Positions 52,380 through 62,015 of a stretch of 64,000 bases of DNA are shown here, in pieces. The stretch is from Psychrobacillus psychrotolerans (GTDB taxonomy: Bacteria; Bacillota; Bacilli; Bacillales_A; Planococcaceae): positions 108,748-172,747 of the forward strand of contig NZ_FOXU01000009.1 in NCBI RefSeq assembly GCF_900115805.1, given 5' to 3'. Position 1 is the stretch's first letter. Each line of letters begins with the position of its first letter. Position numbers and translations under genes: made by a program. The notes below the pieces were generated by a model that searched no databases, was not told the DNA's origin, and saw only the letters and a list, made by a program, of their open reading frames with translations.

Positions 52380-53864
52380 ATGAAGAAAAATTATCCAGAT
52401 GACGGTTTAGCCTTACATACTGATTTATACCAAATAAATATGGTGGAAACCTATTGGGCAGATAATATGCATGAACGGAAAGCAGTATTTGAATTGTTTT
52501 TCCGCAAACTCCCATTTGGTAATGGATATGGCATTTTTGCAGGACTAGAAAGATGTCTAGATTATTTGCGTGATTTTCACTTCACCGACAGTGATTTAGA
52601 GTATTTGCAAGAAGAGCTTGGATACAGAGAGGACTTTATAGCCTATTTACGTACTATTCGTTTTACCGGAAATGTATATTCAATGGTTGAAGGGGAGCTA
52701 GTATTTCCGAATGAACCGATTATTCGCATTGAATCTACGCTTGCGGAAGCGCAGCTAGTAGAAACGGCCCTGCTTAATATCGTCAATTATCAAACGTTAA
52801 TAGCGACAAAAGGTTCTCGTATTAAACAAGTGCTTAAAGATGAAATAGCTATGGAGTTTGGTTCAAGACGAGCGCAAGAAATGGATGCAGCCATCTGGGG
52901 TACTCGAGCTGCATACATAGGAGGAATAGATGGAACTAGTAATGTCCGTGCTGGGAAAAAGTTTGGAATTCCTGTGACTGGAACGCATGCTCATTCACTA
53001 GTGCAAGCATATAAAAATGAATATGAAGCATTTCATTCGTATGCGCAGCGCCATAAAGATTGCGTATTTTTGGTGGATACATATAATACATTAAAAACGG
53101 GGGTTCCTACAGCTATAAGAGTAGCGAAAGAACTGGGAGATAAGATTAACTTTATCGGTATTCGTTTAGATTCAGGTGATATTTCATTTTTATCGAAGGA
53201 AGCTAGAAAAATGTTAGATGAAGCTGGCTTCCCTAATGCTAAAATTGTTGTTTCCAATGATTTAGATGAATATACTATTTTGAACTTAAAAGCACAAGGT
53301 GCCAAAGTCGATAGTTGGGGAATCGGAACGAAGTTAATCACTGCATACGATCAACCAGCACTTGGAGCAGTTTATAAAATTGTCTCTATTGCAAACGAGG
53401 CAGGAGTGATGGAAGACACGATTAAGATTTCTTCCACTACTGAAAAGGTGACAACGCCTGGCCAGAAAAAACTATATCGAATTATTGATAAAGAAAATGG
53501 TAAAGCAGAAGGTGACTATATTACAATGCACGATGAAGATCCAACACATGAGGAACGCTTAAAGATGTTCCATCCAGTGCATACATTTGTCTCTAAATTT
53601 GTAACCAATTTTGAAGCAAGGGATCTACATGAAAAAGTGATTGAAAATGGGGAAGTTATTTATCGAATCCCTGAGTTATCGGAAGTTCGGAAATATGCGC
53701 ATGACAACCTGGATCTATTGTGGGAAGAGTATAAACGCTCTCTAAATCCGGAGGAGTATCCAGTGGACTTGAGCCAAAGATGTTGGGACAATAAAATGCG
53801 TAATATTCAAGAGATTAAGGACATGGAACATAATATTATTGACCAAAATGGAGGTAGGTATTAA
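52380..53864 (+). CDS. pncB: Nicotinate phosphoribosyltransferase
   Basis: 494 aa. Landmarks: '[15 protein letters not shown]' at the start, '[20 protein letters not shown]', '[14 protein letters not shown]', '[11 protein letters not shown]' and '[16 protein letters not shown]'. It converts nicotinate and PRPP to nicotinate mononucleotide, the salvage entry to NAD. AAGGGG serves ATG 52380; the ATG 18 bases upstream lies before that site. Its stop overlaps the nadE start. Confidence 0.95.
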   Translation: MKKNYPDDGLALHTDLYQINMVETYWADNMHERKAVFELFFRKLPFGNGYGIFAGLERCLDYLRDFHFTDSDLEYLQEELGYREDFIAYLRTIRFTGNVYSMVEGELVFPNEPIIRIESTLAEAQLVETALLNIVNYQTLIATKGSRIKQVLKDEIAMEFGSRRAQEMDAAIWGTRAAYIGGIDGTSNVRAGKKFGIPVTGTHAHSLVQAYKNEYEAFHSYAQRHKDCVFLVDTYNTLKTGVPTAIRVAKELGDKINFIGIRLDSGDISFLSKEARKMLDEAGFPNAKIVVSNDLDEYTILNLKAQGAKVDSWGIGTKLITAYDQPALGAVYKIVSIANEAGVMEDTIKISSTTEKVTTPGQKKLYRIIDKENGKAEGDYITMHDEDPTHEERLKMFHPVHTFVSKFVTNFEARDLHEKVIENGEVIYRIPELSEVRKYAHDNLDLLWEEYKRSLNPEEYPVDLSQRCWDNKMRNIQEIKDMEHNIIDQNGGRY

Positions 53865-54691
53865 TGTCAGCTAAACAACAAGAAATTATAGCAGCGTTAA
53901 AAGTGAAACCAACCATTGATGTACAACAAGAAATACGTATTAGTATTGATTTTATGAAGGACTATTTAAAAAAACACCCCTTTTTAACAAGTATGGTTTT
54001 AGGTATTTCTGGAGGTCAAGATTCTACATTAGTAGGGAAACTTGCTCAGCTCACAGTCGATGAATTAAATCAAGAGCTTGGTGAGGATAAATATTCATTT
54101 ATAGCAGTAAGTTTACCGTATGGTATTCAATTTGATGAGACGGATCGTCAAGATGCATTGGATTTTATCAAGCCAAGTAAACGTATTACGATCAATATAA
54201 AAGAAGCTGTGGATGCTAGTGATAAGGCTTTAGTGGAGGGTGGAGTGAGCCTATCTGATTTTGCTAAAGGGAATGAAAAGGCTCGAGAGCGTATGAAAGC
54301 TCAATATTCTATAGCAGCTATGCACAATGGCGTGGTCCTTGGTACGGATCATGCAGCAGAAGCCGTAACAGGATTTTATACAAAATACGGAGATGGTGGA
54401 GTAGATATTACGCCAATCTTCCGCTTAAACAAGCGTCAAGGTAAGCTAATTTTGAAAGAATTACGTTGTCCTGAACATCTCTATAAGAAAATTCCGACTG
54501 CAGATTTGGAAGAAGACAGACCGGCTTTACCGGATGAAGTAGCGCTTGGCGTAACATATGATGAAATTGATGATTATTTAGAAGGTAAAACGGTATCGAA
54601 GGAATCGGAAGAAAAAATTGAAGGTTTCTATATTCGGTCCATGCATAAACGTAATATGCCAGTCACCATTTTTGATGATTTTTGGAAATAA
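53864..54691 (+). CDS. nadE: Ammonia-dependent NAD+ synthetase
   Basis: 275 aa, the length of the glutaminase-free NadE of Firmicutes. The N-type ATP pyrophosphatase loop is [17 protein letters not shown]; other motifs are '[25 protein letters not shown]' and '[10 protein letters not shown]'. It amidates deamido-NAD. The start (ATG 53864) overlaps the pncB stop (TAATG), so salvage entry and final step are co-translated; the middle enzyme, NadD, is elsewhere. Confidence 0.96.
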   Translation: MSAKQQEIIAALKVKPTIDVQQEIRISIDFMKDYLKKHPFLTSMVLGISGGQDSTLVGKLAQLTVDELNQELGEDKYSFIAVSLPYGIQFDETDRQDALDFIKPSKRITINIKEAVDASDKALVEGGVSLSDFAKGNEKARERMKAQYSIAAMHNGVVLGTDHAAEAVTGFYTKYGDGGVDITPIFRLNKRQGKLILKELRCPEHLYKKIPTADLEEDRPALPDEVALGVTYDEIDDYLEGKTVSKESEEKIEGFYIRSMHKRNMPVTIFDDFWK

Positions 54692-54716
54692 TAACAAAGT
54701 CTCATGTATAAATAGA

Positions 54717-54758
54717 AAGTCGAACTGTCGAGTAAAAAGGCAGCTCGACTTTTTTGTT
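54717..54758 (+). terminator. Terminator of pncB-nadE
   Basis: AGTCGAACTG pairs with CAGCTCGACT (one mismatch), loop rich in A, followed by TTTTTTG. Confidence 0.82.
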
Positions 54759-54854
54759 TTCTATTTGTACTTAAGGCAAATTTTGGGTATGCTTATAGCG
54801 TATTGTAAAAATTTTCACGCAAGTCAATTTATACGTAATTTTAGGGGGAGAATG

Positions 54855-55805
54855 ATGAGAGAACGAGCACAGATAGAAACGATTATTCGAAATATAGAAA
54901 AAGTAATGATTGGAAAAAAAGATATTGCGGAACTTGCAGTAGTTGCATTATTAGCGCAAGGACATGTGTTATTAGAAGACGTACCCGGTGTAGGTAAAAC
55001 GATGATGGTGCGGGCGCTTGCCAAATCTATTGGAGCAGATTTTAAAAGAATTCAATTCACACCGGATTTATTGCCTTCGGACGTATTAGGGGTTTCTATT
55101 TACAATCCAAAGGAAATGGAGTTCGAGTTTAGACCTGGACCTATTATGGGGAATATAGTGCTTGCGGATGAAATCAATCGTACATCCCCAAAAACGCAAT
55201 CTGCGCTACTAGAAGGGATGGAAGAAGCTTCCGTTACCATTGATGGAGTGACTATGCCGATTCCAAGACCATTTTTTGTAATGGCGACACAAAATCCGAT
55301 TGAACATGAAGGGACCTACCCGTTACCAGAGGCCCAATTAGATCGTTTTTTACTTAAGTTAAAGATGGGTTATCCGCATCCAAGCGAAGAAATTGAAGTA
55401 TTAAATAGATTAGAACATGCGTCACCGATTGATACATTGGTGCCTGTCATTTCTCTAGAAGAGTTAATCGAACTTCAGAAAAAGGTGAAGCAAGTAACAG
55501 TAGATGAAACAATAAAGAGCTATATCGTTGAACTATCTAATCGTACAAGACAGGATACATATATTTATCTAGGAGTAAGTCCACGTGCATCTATTGCATT
55601 AATGCGCGCGTCGCAGGGTCTTGCGTTGCTTCATGGTAGAGACTATGTAAACCCAGATGATATTCAATATTTGATGCCTTATGTTTTTGGACATCGTGTC
55701 ATCTTACGCCCTGAGGCACGTTATGATGGAATTTCCTCTGAAGAGGTGCTTGCACGAATTGTGAAGAGGACTCCGGTTCCTATTAAGAGGAAAATAAGTC
55801 AATGA
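54855..55805 (+). CDS. MoxR-family AAA+ ATPase
   Basis: 316 aa. Walker A is DVPGVGKTMM (near residue 42), Walker B 'NIVLADEINRTSPKTQSALLEGM', then the sensor motif 'FVMATQNPIEHEGTYPLPEAQLDRF'. MoxR ATPases act as chaperones for partner VWA or DUF58 proteins. The long upstream open frame lacks a ribosome site; GGGGGAG lies just before ATGs 54852 and 54855. It overlaps the DUF58 gene by 4 bases. Confidence 0.92.
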   Translation: MRERAQIETIIRNIEKVMIGKKDIAELAVVALLAQGHVLLEDVPGVGKTMMVRALAKSIGADFKRIQFTPDLLPSDVLGVSIYNPKEMEFEFRPGPIMGNIVLADEINRTSPKTQSALLEGMEEASVTIDGVTMPIPRPFFVMATQNPIEHEGTYPLPEAQLDRFLLKLKMGYPHPSEEIEVLNRLEHASPIDTLVPVISLEELIELQKKVKQVTVDETIKSYIVELSNRTRQDTYIYLGVSPRASIALMRASQGLALLHGRDYVNPDDIQYLMPYVFGHRVILRPEARYDGISSEEVLARIVKRTPVPIKRKISQ

Positions 55806-57007
55806 AGCATTTGCTCAATCGATGGCACAAGATTCGAGGGGTAGTAGGCGTTCTATTCCTCATAGTAGTAGCTTTTGTGTATGCAATGTTTCAGGGAGGG
55901 TTTGTTAGCTGGTTTTTGTTTTATTTGATCGTCCCTATTTCTTTATATTCGTTGTTATTATATATGAATTCACTGAACGATATCGTTGTGGAACGAATAA
56001 TTGAAACAGGTAAAGTTCAAAGTGGTGGAAGGTTTTCAGCAACTATTCAGGTGACGAGAAAAAGTCGTTTTCCACTAATGTACGTTCAAATGGAGGAAAA
56101 AGTAAGCTCTTCTCTTGCTACAGAAGCTTCATGGAAACAGCTTACCTTTTGGGGCATGAAAAAAGAATTTAGATGGACTTATGAAATAGAGCATATTCCA
56201 CGTGGTGAGCATGTTTTAGAAGGGACAAGCATTGTAGTAAGCGATTTATTTGGTTGGGTGAAAAAAGAAGTATTTGTAACAAATTCTAAGACAATTCTCG
56301 TATTTCCAAACTTGACTGAGATGGTCTACATTCCAATTGAAACGAGATATGACCAAGGAGCAGCTGCTTCTAGAATTCAAGCTATGAAAGATACATCAAT
56401 GGCAACTGGCGTTAGATCATACCAATCGGGTGATCGTGTATCATGGATTCATTGGAAGTCTTTCGCCAGAACACAAACACTAAAAACAAAAGAATTCGAA
56501 GATCGTCAATCCCAGGATATGTTCGTGGTGATGGACCGAACGCCTTCTCCTCTGTTTGAGGAAGTGGTCGACTTAACAGCCTCAATGATGCAAGCAATTG
56601 TAAAGCATCAGGCATCCTCTGCATTTCTCTCGGTTGGAGAGGAACGATTGTTCTTGCCTGAAGTTCAAACTGACCAGCATCTTCAACGAGTGCTATATCA
56701 TTTAACAAAGGTAAAAGACGATTTAACGAAGCCACTAGAGCAAGTAATTTTGCATGACCGATCATTATCCAATGCGACAACTCTTTTATATGTGACTAGT
56801 AGTCTAACTTATGAATGGATGGATAATGTACAAAAAAATGCAACAAACTTACGAGCGTGTACTTGTTTTGTCATAAAATCCAAAAATGAAAAAAATACGA
56901 GTGAAGAGAATGCTATGTACAAGTATGCAGCAAGTAGAGGTTTTCAAGTACAGTCGATTACGAAAGATCGCTTTGCCCAAGCCTTTTTGGAGGTGAAACG
57001 TTCATGA
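55802..57007 (+). CDS. DUF58-domain protein
   Basis: 401 aa. Two N-terminal membrane helices (about 12-55), a beta-rich segment, then the DUF58 signature 'GVRSYQSGDRVSWIHWKSFART' near residue 200 and a VWA-like C-terminal part. It is the usual partner of MoxR. Four-base ATGA overlaps with both neighbours mark an obligate three-gene operon. Confidence 0.9.
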   Translation: MKHLLNRWHKIRGVVGVLFLIVVAFVYAMFQGGFVSWFLFYLIVPISLYSLLLYMNSLNDIVVERIIETGKVQSGGRFSATIQVTRKSRFPLMYVQMEEKVSSSLATEASWKQLTFWGMKKEFRWTYEIEHIPRGEHVLEGTSIVVSDLFGWVKKEVFVTNSKTILVFPNLTEMVYIPIETRYDQGAAASRIQAMKDTSMATGVRSYQSGDRVSWIHWKSFARTQTLKTKEFEDRQSQDMFVVMDRTPSPLFEEVVDLTASMMQAIVKHQASSAFLSVGEERLFLPEVQTDQHLQRVLYHLTKVKDDLTKPLEQVILHDRSLSNATTLLYVTSSLTYEWMDNVQKNATNLRACTCFVIKSKNEKNTSEENAMYKYAASRGFQVQSITKDRFAQAFLEVKRS

Positions 57008-59205
57008 GTAACAAAGTGCAGCAAACAATAATATCTATACTTATTTATTCTTTTGTTTTTATCTTAATGATGGAATGGTTAAAACCAGTTATCGAGTTAA
57101 CGAGTACAGGTTTTTTAAGCTTATTTGGTTGGTATTTAGTAATCTCCTTTTTGTTTTATCTTATAAAATTGAAATGGGTATATGCATTTCCTGTTAAGTT
57201 AGTATTTATTTGTTGGGTAATTATACATATCTATACAGATCTATCTTTCTTATCAATAGAGGCATTGAAGTTTATTTGGGGGATGTTCGTAGGAAATATC
57301 GCTTCTCTTATAAGTCAAGATTGGGTACAGGCGACAGACCCCTTCCGAACATTTTTATTTTTCATTTTATTATGGATGACTACGTATCTATTAAACTATT
57401 GGATACGAGTACGTAAAAACTTAATGTTATTCTTTTTGTTTACCGTTTTATTTATAACAATCTTAGATACATTTAGTCCATATAGTGGAGAGAAAAGTAT
57501 TGTTACCGTGTTAATATCTGGCTTCCTCATTTTGGGCTTATTATATGCTCAAAAAATGTTATCGGGGCATGAGAAAATACATGGTGCATTTATAGTAGCA
57601 AGTATTGGAAGTTTGTTAAGTATTATAGTTATTAGTAGTGCCCTCGCTTACGTTTTGCCAAAAGCAGGTCCTAGTTGGCCAGATCCAGTGCCTTTTCTAT
57701 TATCGACCAGTCCAAATGCAGATAATAGGGAAGATGGAAAAGGTGTTGGTGGAGGAATACAAAAAGTCGGCTATGGAGAAAATGATGAGCGCTTGGGAGG
57801 AGCCTTTGCGAGCGATGATACTCCCGTATTTTATGCGACTAGTCCAACGAAGCAATATTGGAAGATTGAAACGAAGGACATGTATACTTCTAAAGGCTGG
57901 GTAAATTCAGCAACAGAGCCTCCAAGCCTTTCGAACTACGGGTTGGGAGAACCGATTCAATCTGATATTGCACCTGGGACAGAAGGTGAGTCGTTAATAG
58001 CTAGAATCTATATGTCTCAACCGTATCCTTTTATCATGCAGCCTTATGGAATCGAGCGGGTTGACTCAATGGAGCCTATTTCTTTAAAAATGAATGAAAG
58101 AAATCAAAAACTATATACATTTAATGGAGACAATGAAGTACCTGTTGGAACCTATGAAGTAACCTATAACGAGCCAATCTATAGCTTAAAAGCACTTAGG
58201 GATACGGCGCCTGCAAACTTAGAAGGATTGTCTAGTGAATTCGATCGCTATTTGCAGCTTCCAGAAACATTACCTTCAAGGGTAAAGGATTTGGCAACTT
58301 CTATTACTGCAGATACCGATAATTTATATGATAAGGCAAAAGCAATTGAACGCTATTTCCGATTAAATGGTTTTAGCTACAATCAGGATTTGGCGGCAGT
58401 TCCAGAAGGTGATACCGATTATGTCGATCAGTTTTTATTTGATACGAAGGTCGGCTATTGTGATAACTTCTCCACTTCGATGGTTGTATTGTTGCGTTCG
58501 GAAGGAATTCCTGCACGTTGGGTGAAGGGGTTTGCACCGGGAGACGTAGTTGAACGTGATAATGGAGTTCCAGTTTATGAAGTGACAAACAATAATGCAC
58601 ACTCATGGGTAGAAGCTTATTTTCCAGGTACTGGATGGATGACATTCGAGCCTACAATTGGATTTACGAATGCTGTCAATTTAAATTATGATATAGACAA
58701 TGAAAAAGATGAGTTGGAAACACCGGAAAATACACCTAAGGAGACTCCAGAAAAGCCTCAAGCTGAAAAAGATAAGAAGGAAGTTTCCAAAGGTTTTACA
58801 GAAATCATGAGTAGCTTTGCTAAATGGATTTCTAATAACAAAGCACCTATATTATGGACACTACTCGGTTTAGTATTGCTTTCTATGCTAGCCTATCGTT
58901 ATCGAAGAAAGTGGTTATCCAAAGTGTTAATACCGGTGAGCCGAATGCGGAAAAACGACTGGGATACATTTGAAAAAATGTATCATCAGCTATTGAAACA
59001 ATTAGATGCATATGGAATGAAGAGAGAGCAAGGACAGACGCTATCTGCTTATGCAAAATATGTAGATTCTGGCTTTGGAGAAACACATATGCGTAAATTA
59101 ACAGATGCATATGAAAAAGGCTTATATGGTAATAATCGAGAGGGCATAAATTATGAGTCGATGAGAGAAAGTTGGGAATATTTAATCAATCAGCTTAGCG
59201 GTTGA
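57004..59205 (+). CDS. TgpA-like membrane transglutaminase
   Basis: 733 aa. Five or six N-terminal helices (about 8-215), an extracytoplasmic region, then the transglutaminase-like core with Cys486 (VGYCDNFSTSMVVLLR) and His533 (NNNAHSWVEAYFP), third member in 'TFEPTIGF'. After a Pro/Glu/Lys linker comes another helix (about 618-637) and a cytoplasmic DUF4129-like tail. With MoxR and DUF58 it forms a conserved trio whose substrate in Bacillales is unknown; peptide crosslinking or hydrolysis at the cell surface is likely. Confidence 0.9.
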   Translation: MSNKVQQTIISILIYSFVFILMMEWLKPVIELTSTGFLSLFGWYLVISFLFYLIKLKWVYAFPVKLVFICWVIIHIYTDLSFLSIEALKFIWGMFVGNIASLISQDWVQATDPFRTFLFFILLWMTTYLLNYWIRVRKNLMLFFLFTVLFITILDTFSPYSGEKSIVTVLISGFLILGLLYAQKMLSGHEKIHGAFIVASIGSLLSIIVISSALAYVLPKAGPSWPDPVPFLLSTSPNADNREDGKGVGGGIQKVGYGENDERLGGAFASDDTPVFYATSPTKQYWKIETKDMYTSKGWVNSATEPPSLSNYGLGEPIQSDIAPGTEGESLIARIYMSQPYPFIMQPYGIERVDSMEPISLKMNERNQKLYTFNGDNEVPVGTYEVTYNEPIYSLKALRDTAPANLEGLSSEFDRYLQLPETLPSRVKDLATSITADTDNLYDKAKAIERYFRLNGFSYNQDLAAVPEGDTDYVDQFLFDTKVGYCDNFSTSMVVLLRSEGIPARWVKGFAPGDVVERDNGVPVYEVTNNNAHSWVEAYFPGTGWMTFEPTIGFTNAVNLNYDIDNEKDELETPENTPKETPEKPQAEKDKKEVSKGFTEIMSSFAKWISNNKAPILWTLLGLVLLSMLAYRYRRKWLSKVLIPVSRMRKNDWDTFEKMYHQLLKQLDAYGMKREQGQTLSAYAKYVDSGFGETHMRKLTDAYEKGLYGNNREGINYESMRESWEYLINQLSG

Positions 59206-59256
59206 TTTTGAGGGCAACTACCTGTAAACTAAAGTCAAATTAAATGACCAATGTTG

Positions 59257-59372
59257 CCCTCGTATATGTCCGATAATATGGTTCGGATGTTTCTACCAAG
59301 TTGCCATTAACAACTTGACTATGAAGGTGAATGCAGTCATGTCTTTTTTAGGCATATGCATTCACCTTTTTG
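59257..59372 (+). ncRNA. Guanine riboswitch with terminator, upstream of guaA
   Basis: Purine aptamer (59257-59328): P1 CCTCGTA, then TATGTCCGATAATATGGTTC, GTTTCTACC, the P3 hairpin AAGTTG...CAACTT and GACTATGAAGG. The C in GACTAT, opposite the ligand, specifies guanine rather than adenine. The expression platform is AAGGTGAATGCA (59324-59335) with TGCATTCACCTT (59357-59368) and Ts; its left arm overlaps the 3' side of P1, so ligand binding frees the terminator. Confidence 0.92.
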
Positions 59373-59385
59373 ATGTAGAGAACAT

Positions 59386-59427
59386 AAACGCGTAGAAAGA
59401 GGAGGTATGCTTTCTTACGCGTTTTTT
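59386..59427 (+). terminator. Second terminator in the guaA leader
   Basis: AACGCGTAGAAAG (59387-59399) pairs with CTTTCTTACGCGTT (59409-59422) with one bulge, then TTTTTAT. It is independent of the riboswitch hairpin, so guaA is guarded by two consecutive terminators. Confidence 0.85.
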
Positions 59428-59483
59428 TATCATTCTATTAGATTGAGGGTACGTTTGGATTATTATCAGAAGAGGTGGAACTA

Positions 59484-61037
59484 ATGACTTTAACACCATT
59501 ATTAAAGGAACAAGAAAAGATAGTTGTTTTGGATTTCGGTAGTCAATATAACCAACTAATTACACGTCGTATTCGTGAATTTGGTGTTTACAGTGAACTA
59601 CTGCCACATACAGTTACAGCAGAAGAATTGAAAAAAGTAAATGCAACAGGGATCATCTTCTCAGGCGGACCTAATTCAGTTTACGATGAAAATGCATTCC
59701 ATATCGATTCTGCAATCTATGACTTAGGTGTTCCAATTTTAGGTATTTGCTACGGTATGCAGCTAATGTCTCAGCATTTTGGTGGGAAAGTAGAAAAAGC
59801 TTCTCATCGCGAGTATGGGAAAGCGGAGATCAATGTGAAAAACGCAACTCCTTTATTTGGACAACTTCCAGAAAACCAAGTCGTTTGGATGAGTCACGGA
59901 GACCATGTAACAGTTGCTCCTGAGGGTTTTGAAGTTATTGCAACAAGTCCATCTTGTGAAGTAGCTGCAATGGCAAACGAAGCAAAAAATTTCTATGCTG
60001 TACAATTCCATCCTGAAGTTAGACATTCTATTTATGGGATTGAGTTAATACGTCAATTCGTATTTGATATTTGTCATGCTAAAGGTGACTGGTCCATGGA
60101 AAGCTTTGTAGAGATGCAAATCCAAAACATTCGCCAAGAAGTTGGGGATAAAAAAGTTCTTTGTGCACTAAGTGGTGGAGTCGATTCTTCAGTAGTTGCG
60201 GTACTAATCCATAAAGCAATTGGAGACCAACTAACATGTATGTTTGTGGACCATAACTTAAACCGTAAAGGTGAAGTAGAGCAAGTAATGAAGACTTTCA
60301 CAGAAGGTTTTAATATGAATGTTATTAAAATTGATGCTCGCGAACGTTTCATGAACAAATTAGCTGGGGTTTCAGATCCAGAGAAAAAACGCAAAATTAT
60401 TGGGAATGAATTTATATACGTATTTGACGAGGAAGCTTCTAAGTTAGACGGTATGGATTTCCTAGCACAAGGTACGCTATATACAGATATTATTGAGTCT
60501 GGAACTGCAACAGCTCAAACGATTAAATCTCATCATAATGTTGGTGGATTGCCAGAAGATATGCAGTTCAAACTAATTGAGCCACTTAAAACATTGTTTA
60601 AAGACGAAGTGCGTGCATTAGGATTAGAACTTGGTATTGATGAAAAAATCGTTTGGCGTCAACCTTTCCCAGGACCTGGTTTAGGAATTCGGGTATTAGG
60701 TGAAATTACTGAAGAAAAGTTAGAAATCGTTCGTGAATCTGATTTCATCCTTCGCGAAGAAATCGCCAAAGCCGGACTTGATCGTGATATTTGGCAGTAC
60801 TTCACAGTTCTTCCAGACATCCGCAGCGTTGGTGTAATGGGTGATGCACGTACATATGATTACGCAATCGGTATCCGTGCAGTAACCTCTATTGATGGAA
60901 TGACTTCTGACTGGGCACGTATCCCATGGGACGTTCTAGAGAAAGTATCTGTTCGTTTAGTCAATGAAGTGTCTCACATCAACCGCGTACTGTATGACAT
61001 TACGAGTAAACCACCAGCTACGATTGAGTGGGAATAG
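59484..61037 (+). CDS. guaA: GMP synthase (glutamine-hydrolysing)
   Basis: 517 aa. The N-terminal glutamine amidotransferase (about 10-200) has '[18 protein letters not shown]', the nucleophile Cys in '[11 protein letters not shown]' and catalytic His/Glu in 'QFHPEV'. The ATP pyrophosphatase (about 205-395) has [13 protein letters not shown]. The C-terminal dimerisation domain ends 'PPATIEWE'. It converts XMP to GMP. ATG 59484 with AGAGGTGG is used; the GTG 9 bases earlier lies within that site. Confidence 0.97.
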   Translation: MTLTPLLKEQEKIVVLDFGSQYNQLITRRIREFGVYSELLPHTVTAEELKKVNATGIIFSGGPNSVYDENAFHIDSAIYDLGVPILGICYGMQLMSQHFGGKVEKASHREYGKAEINVKNATPLFGQLPENQVVWMSHGDHVTVAPEGFEVIATSPSCEVAAMANEAKNFYAVQFHPEVRHSIYGIELIRQFVFDICHAKGDWSMESFVEMQIQNIRQEVGDKKVLCALSGGVDSSVVAVLIHKAIGDQLTCMFVDHNLNRKGEVEQVMKTFTEGFNMNVIKIDARERFMNKLAGVSDPEKKRKIIGNEFIYVFDEEASKLDGMDFLAQGTLYTDIIESGTATAQTIKSHHNVGGLPEDMQFKLIEPLKTLFKDEVRALGLELGIDEKIVWRQPFPGPGLGIRVLGEITEEKLEIVRESDFILREEIAKAGLDRDIWQYFTVLPDIRSVGVMGDARTYDYAIGIRAVTSIDGMTSDWARIPWDVLEKVSVRLVNEVSHINRVLYDITSKPPATIEWE

Positions 61038-61376
61038 GACCAAACACTAAAATCTTATATCAAGGATTTAAAGGTTATGAGTGATCGTTTCAAAATAGGA
61101 CTTTCCTTTATTCATGTAATTCATGATTAAAGGGAGGTCTTATTTTATGTTCTGAATCATTGAACCGAAGGAAGGTTTCAAAATGAATCAGGAAACTGTA
61201 TTATGTAGAGATGTGTATTAAAGCATTGGAGTTGATTCATATGAAGAAGTACATTCAGTACCGTAAATCTAATCTTTAGATTAGTGTTAAGCTAATAGGG
61301 TTTAATTCCGTAAAATAAGGTATATTATATTTGTTGAATAGATTCTCTTTACAGACAAGAAAAGTGGGTGAACAAA
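61038..61376 (+). other. guaA 3' region with a strong terminator at 61094-61148
   Basis: A 17-bp stem (AATAGGACTTTCCTTTA, 61094-61110, with TAAAGGGAGGTCTTATT, 61128-61144), containing two wobble or mismatch positions, ends in TTATG and is the likely guaA terminator. A possible extended -10, GGTATATTATAT near 61318-61330, may start transcription of the small gene that follows. No other ORF is supported. Confidence 0.6.
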
Positions 61377-61526
61377 GTGGGAAAATATCTTTTGGATAAT
61401 AAAGGTCAGGCAGCTGTGGCAAGTTATCATGAAAAAAACAAGCCTGCCAAATTTGATAAAAAGCAGCAGCTAGAAAAAATACGGGCAGAGTATTTGAAAA
61501 AGAAACAAAACCAAACGGAAAAATAA
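61377..61526 (+). CDS. Small basic protein, 49 aa
   Basis: ORF from GTG 61377, with GGGTG 6 bases before; another in-frame GTG lies at 61368. The product (MGKYLLDNKGQAAVASYHEK onwards) is Lys/Gln-rich, helical and soluble. A clean terminator follows directly after its stop, which supports a real gene. No family recognised. Confidence 0.6.
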   Translation: MGKYLLDNKGQAAVASYHEKNKPAKFDKKQQLEKIRAEYLKKKQNQTEK

Positions 61527-61534
61527 TATAAATG

Positions 61535-61570
61535 AAAACACAGGAGGGTAAACCTTTTCCTGTGTTTTTC
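61535..61570 (+). terminator. Terminator of the 49-aa gene
   Basis: AAAACACAGGA (61535-61545) pairs with TCCTGTGTTTT (61558-61568), followed by TC. Confidence 0.88.
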
Positions 61571-61841
61571 TTATTCCAGTTATTGGAGATAGAGTTATTT
61601 GAATTTATAAATGGATAATAGTCTTTCAGTTTTTAATATAATACATACTCCTTCTATTTAAAATGGAAATTACTAATTAGCTCTTGATTACAGTAGTAAG
61701 TATGAGGAGTATTTGAATTAGTAAGAAATACTAGAAATGTCATAATGACGAACTATATTAAGTTTTTATATAAAAACGTTCGGATTTAGTATTGATTTTC
61801 TAAAATAATGATGTTATATTACATATATAATTTAATATGTC
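61571..61841 (+). promoter_or_regulatory. AT-rich spacer ending in the pbuG promoter
   Basis: No ORF is seen. The promoter is TTGATT (61792-61797) and TATATT (61815-61820), spacer 17, placing the transcript start near 61827, just ahead of the riboswitch. Confidence 0.65.
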
Positions 61842-61987
61842 GTCGTATAACGTTGGGAATAAGGCCCAAAAGTCTCTACCGAATCACCGTAAATGATTCG
61901 ACTACGATTAAGAGGAAGAAGGATAATTCTTCCCTTACTTGAGATACTAAAGCATACGACTGATTTACTAGTCGTATGCTTTTTTCT
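61842..61987 (+). ncRNA. Guanine riboswitch with terminator, upstream of pbuG
   Basis: Aptamer 61842-61907: TCGTATAA, P2 GTTGGG/CCCAAA, AGTCTCTACC, P3 CGAATCACCG...ATGATTCG, then GACTACGA. The discriminating base is C, so guanine or hypoxanthine is the ligand. The terminator AAGCATACGAC (61950-61960) with GTCGTATGCTT and a T-run ends 30 bases before the permease. Its right arm, GTCGTATGC, resembles the P1 5' strand, as expected for mutually exclusive folding. Confidence 0.93.
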
Positions 61988-62015
61988 GTTATACAGACAA
62001 TAACTGGAGGAAATC

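Noticed and set aside
54618..54854. N-terminal extension of the MoxR frame
   Set aside because: It overlaps nadE and its terminator; the ribosome site and family length place the start at 54855.
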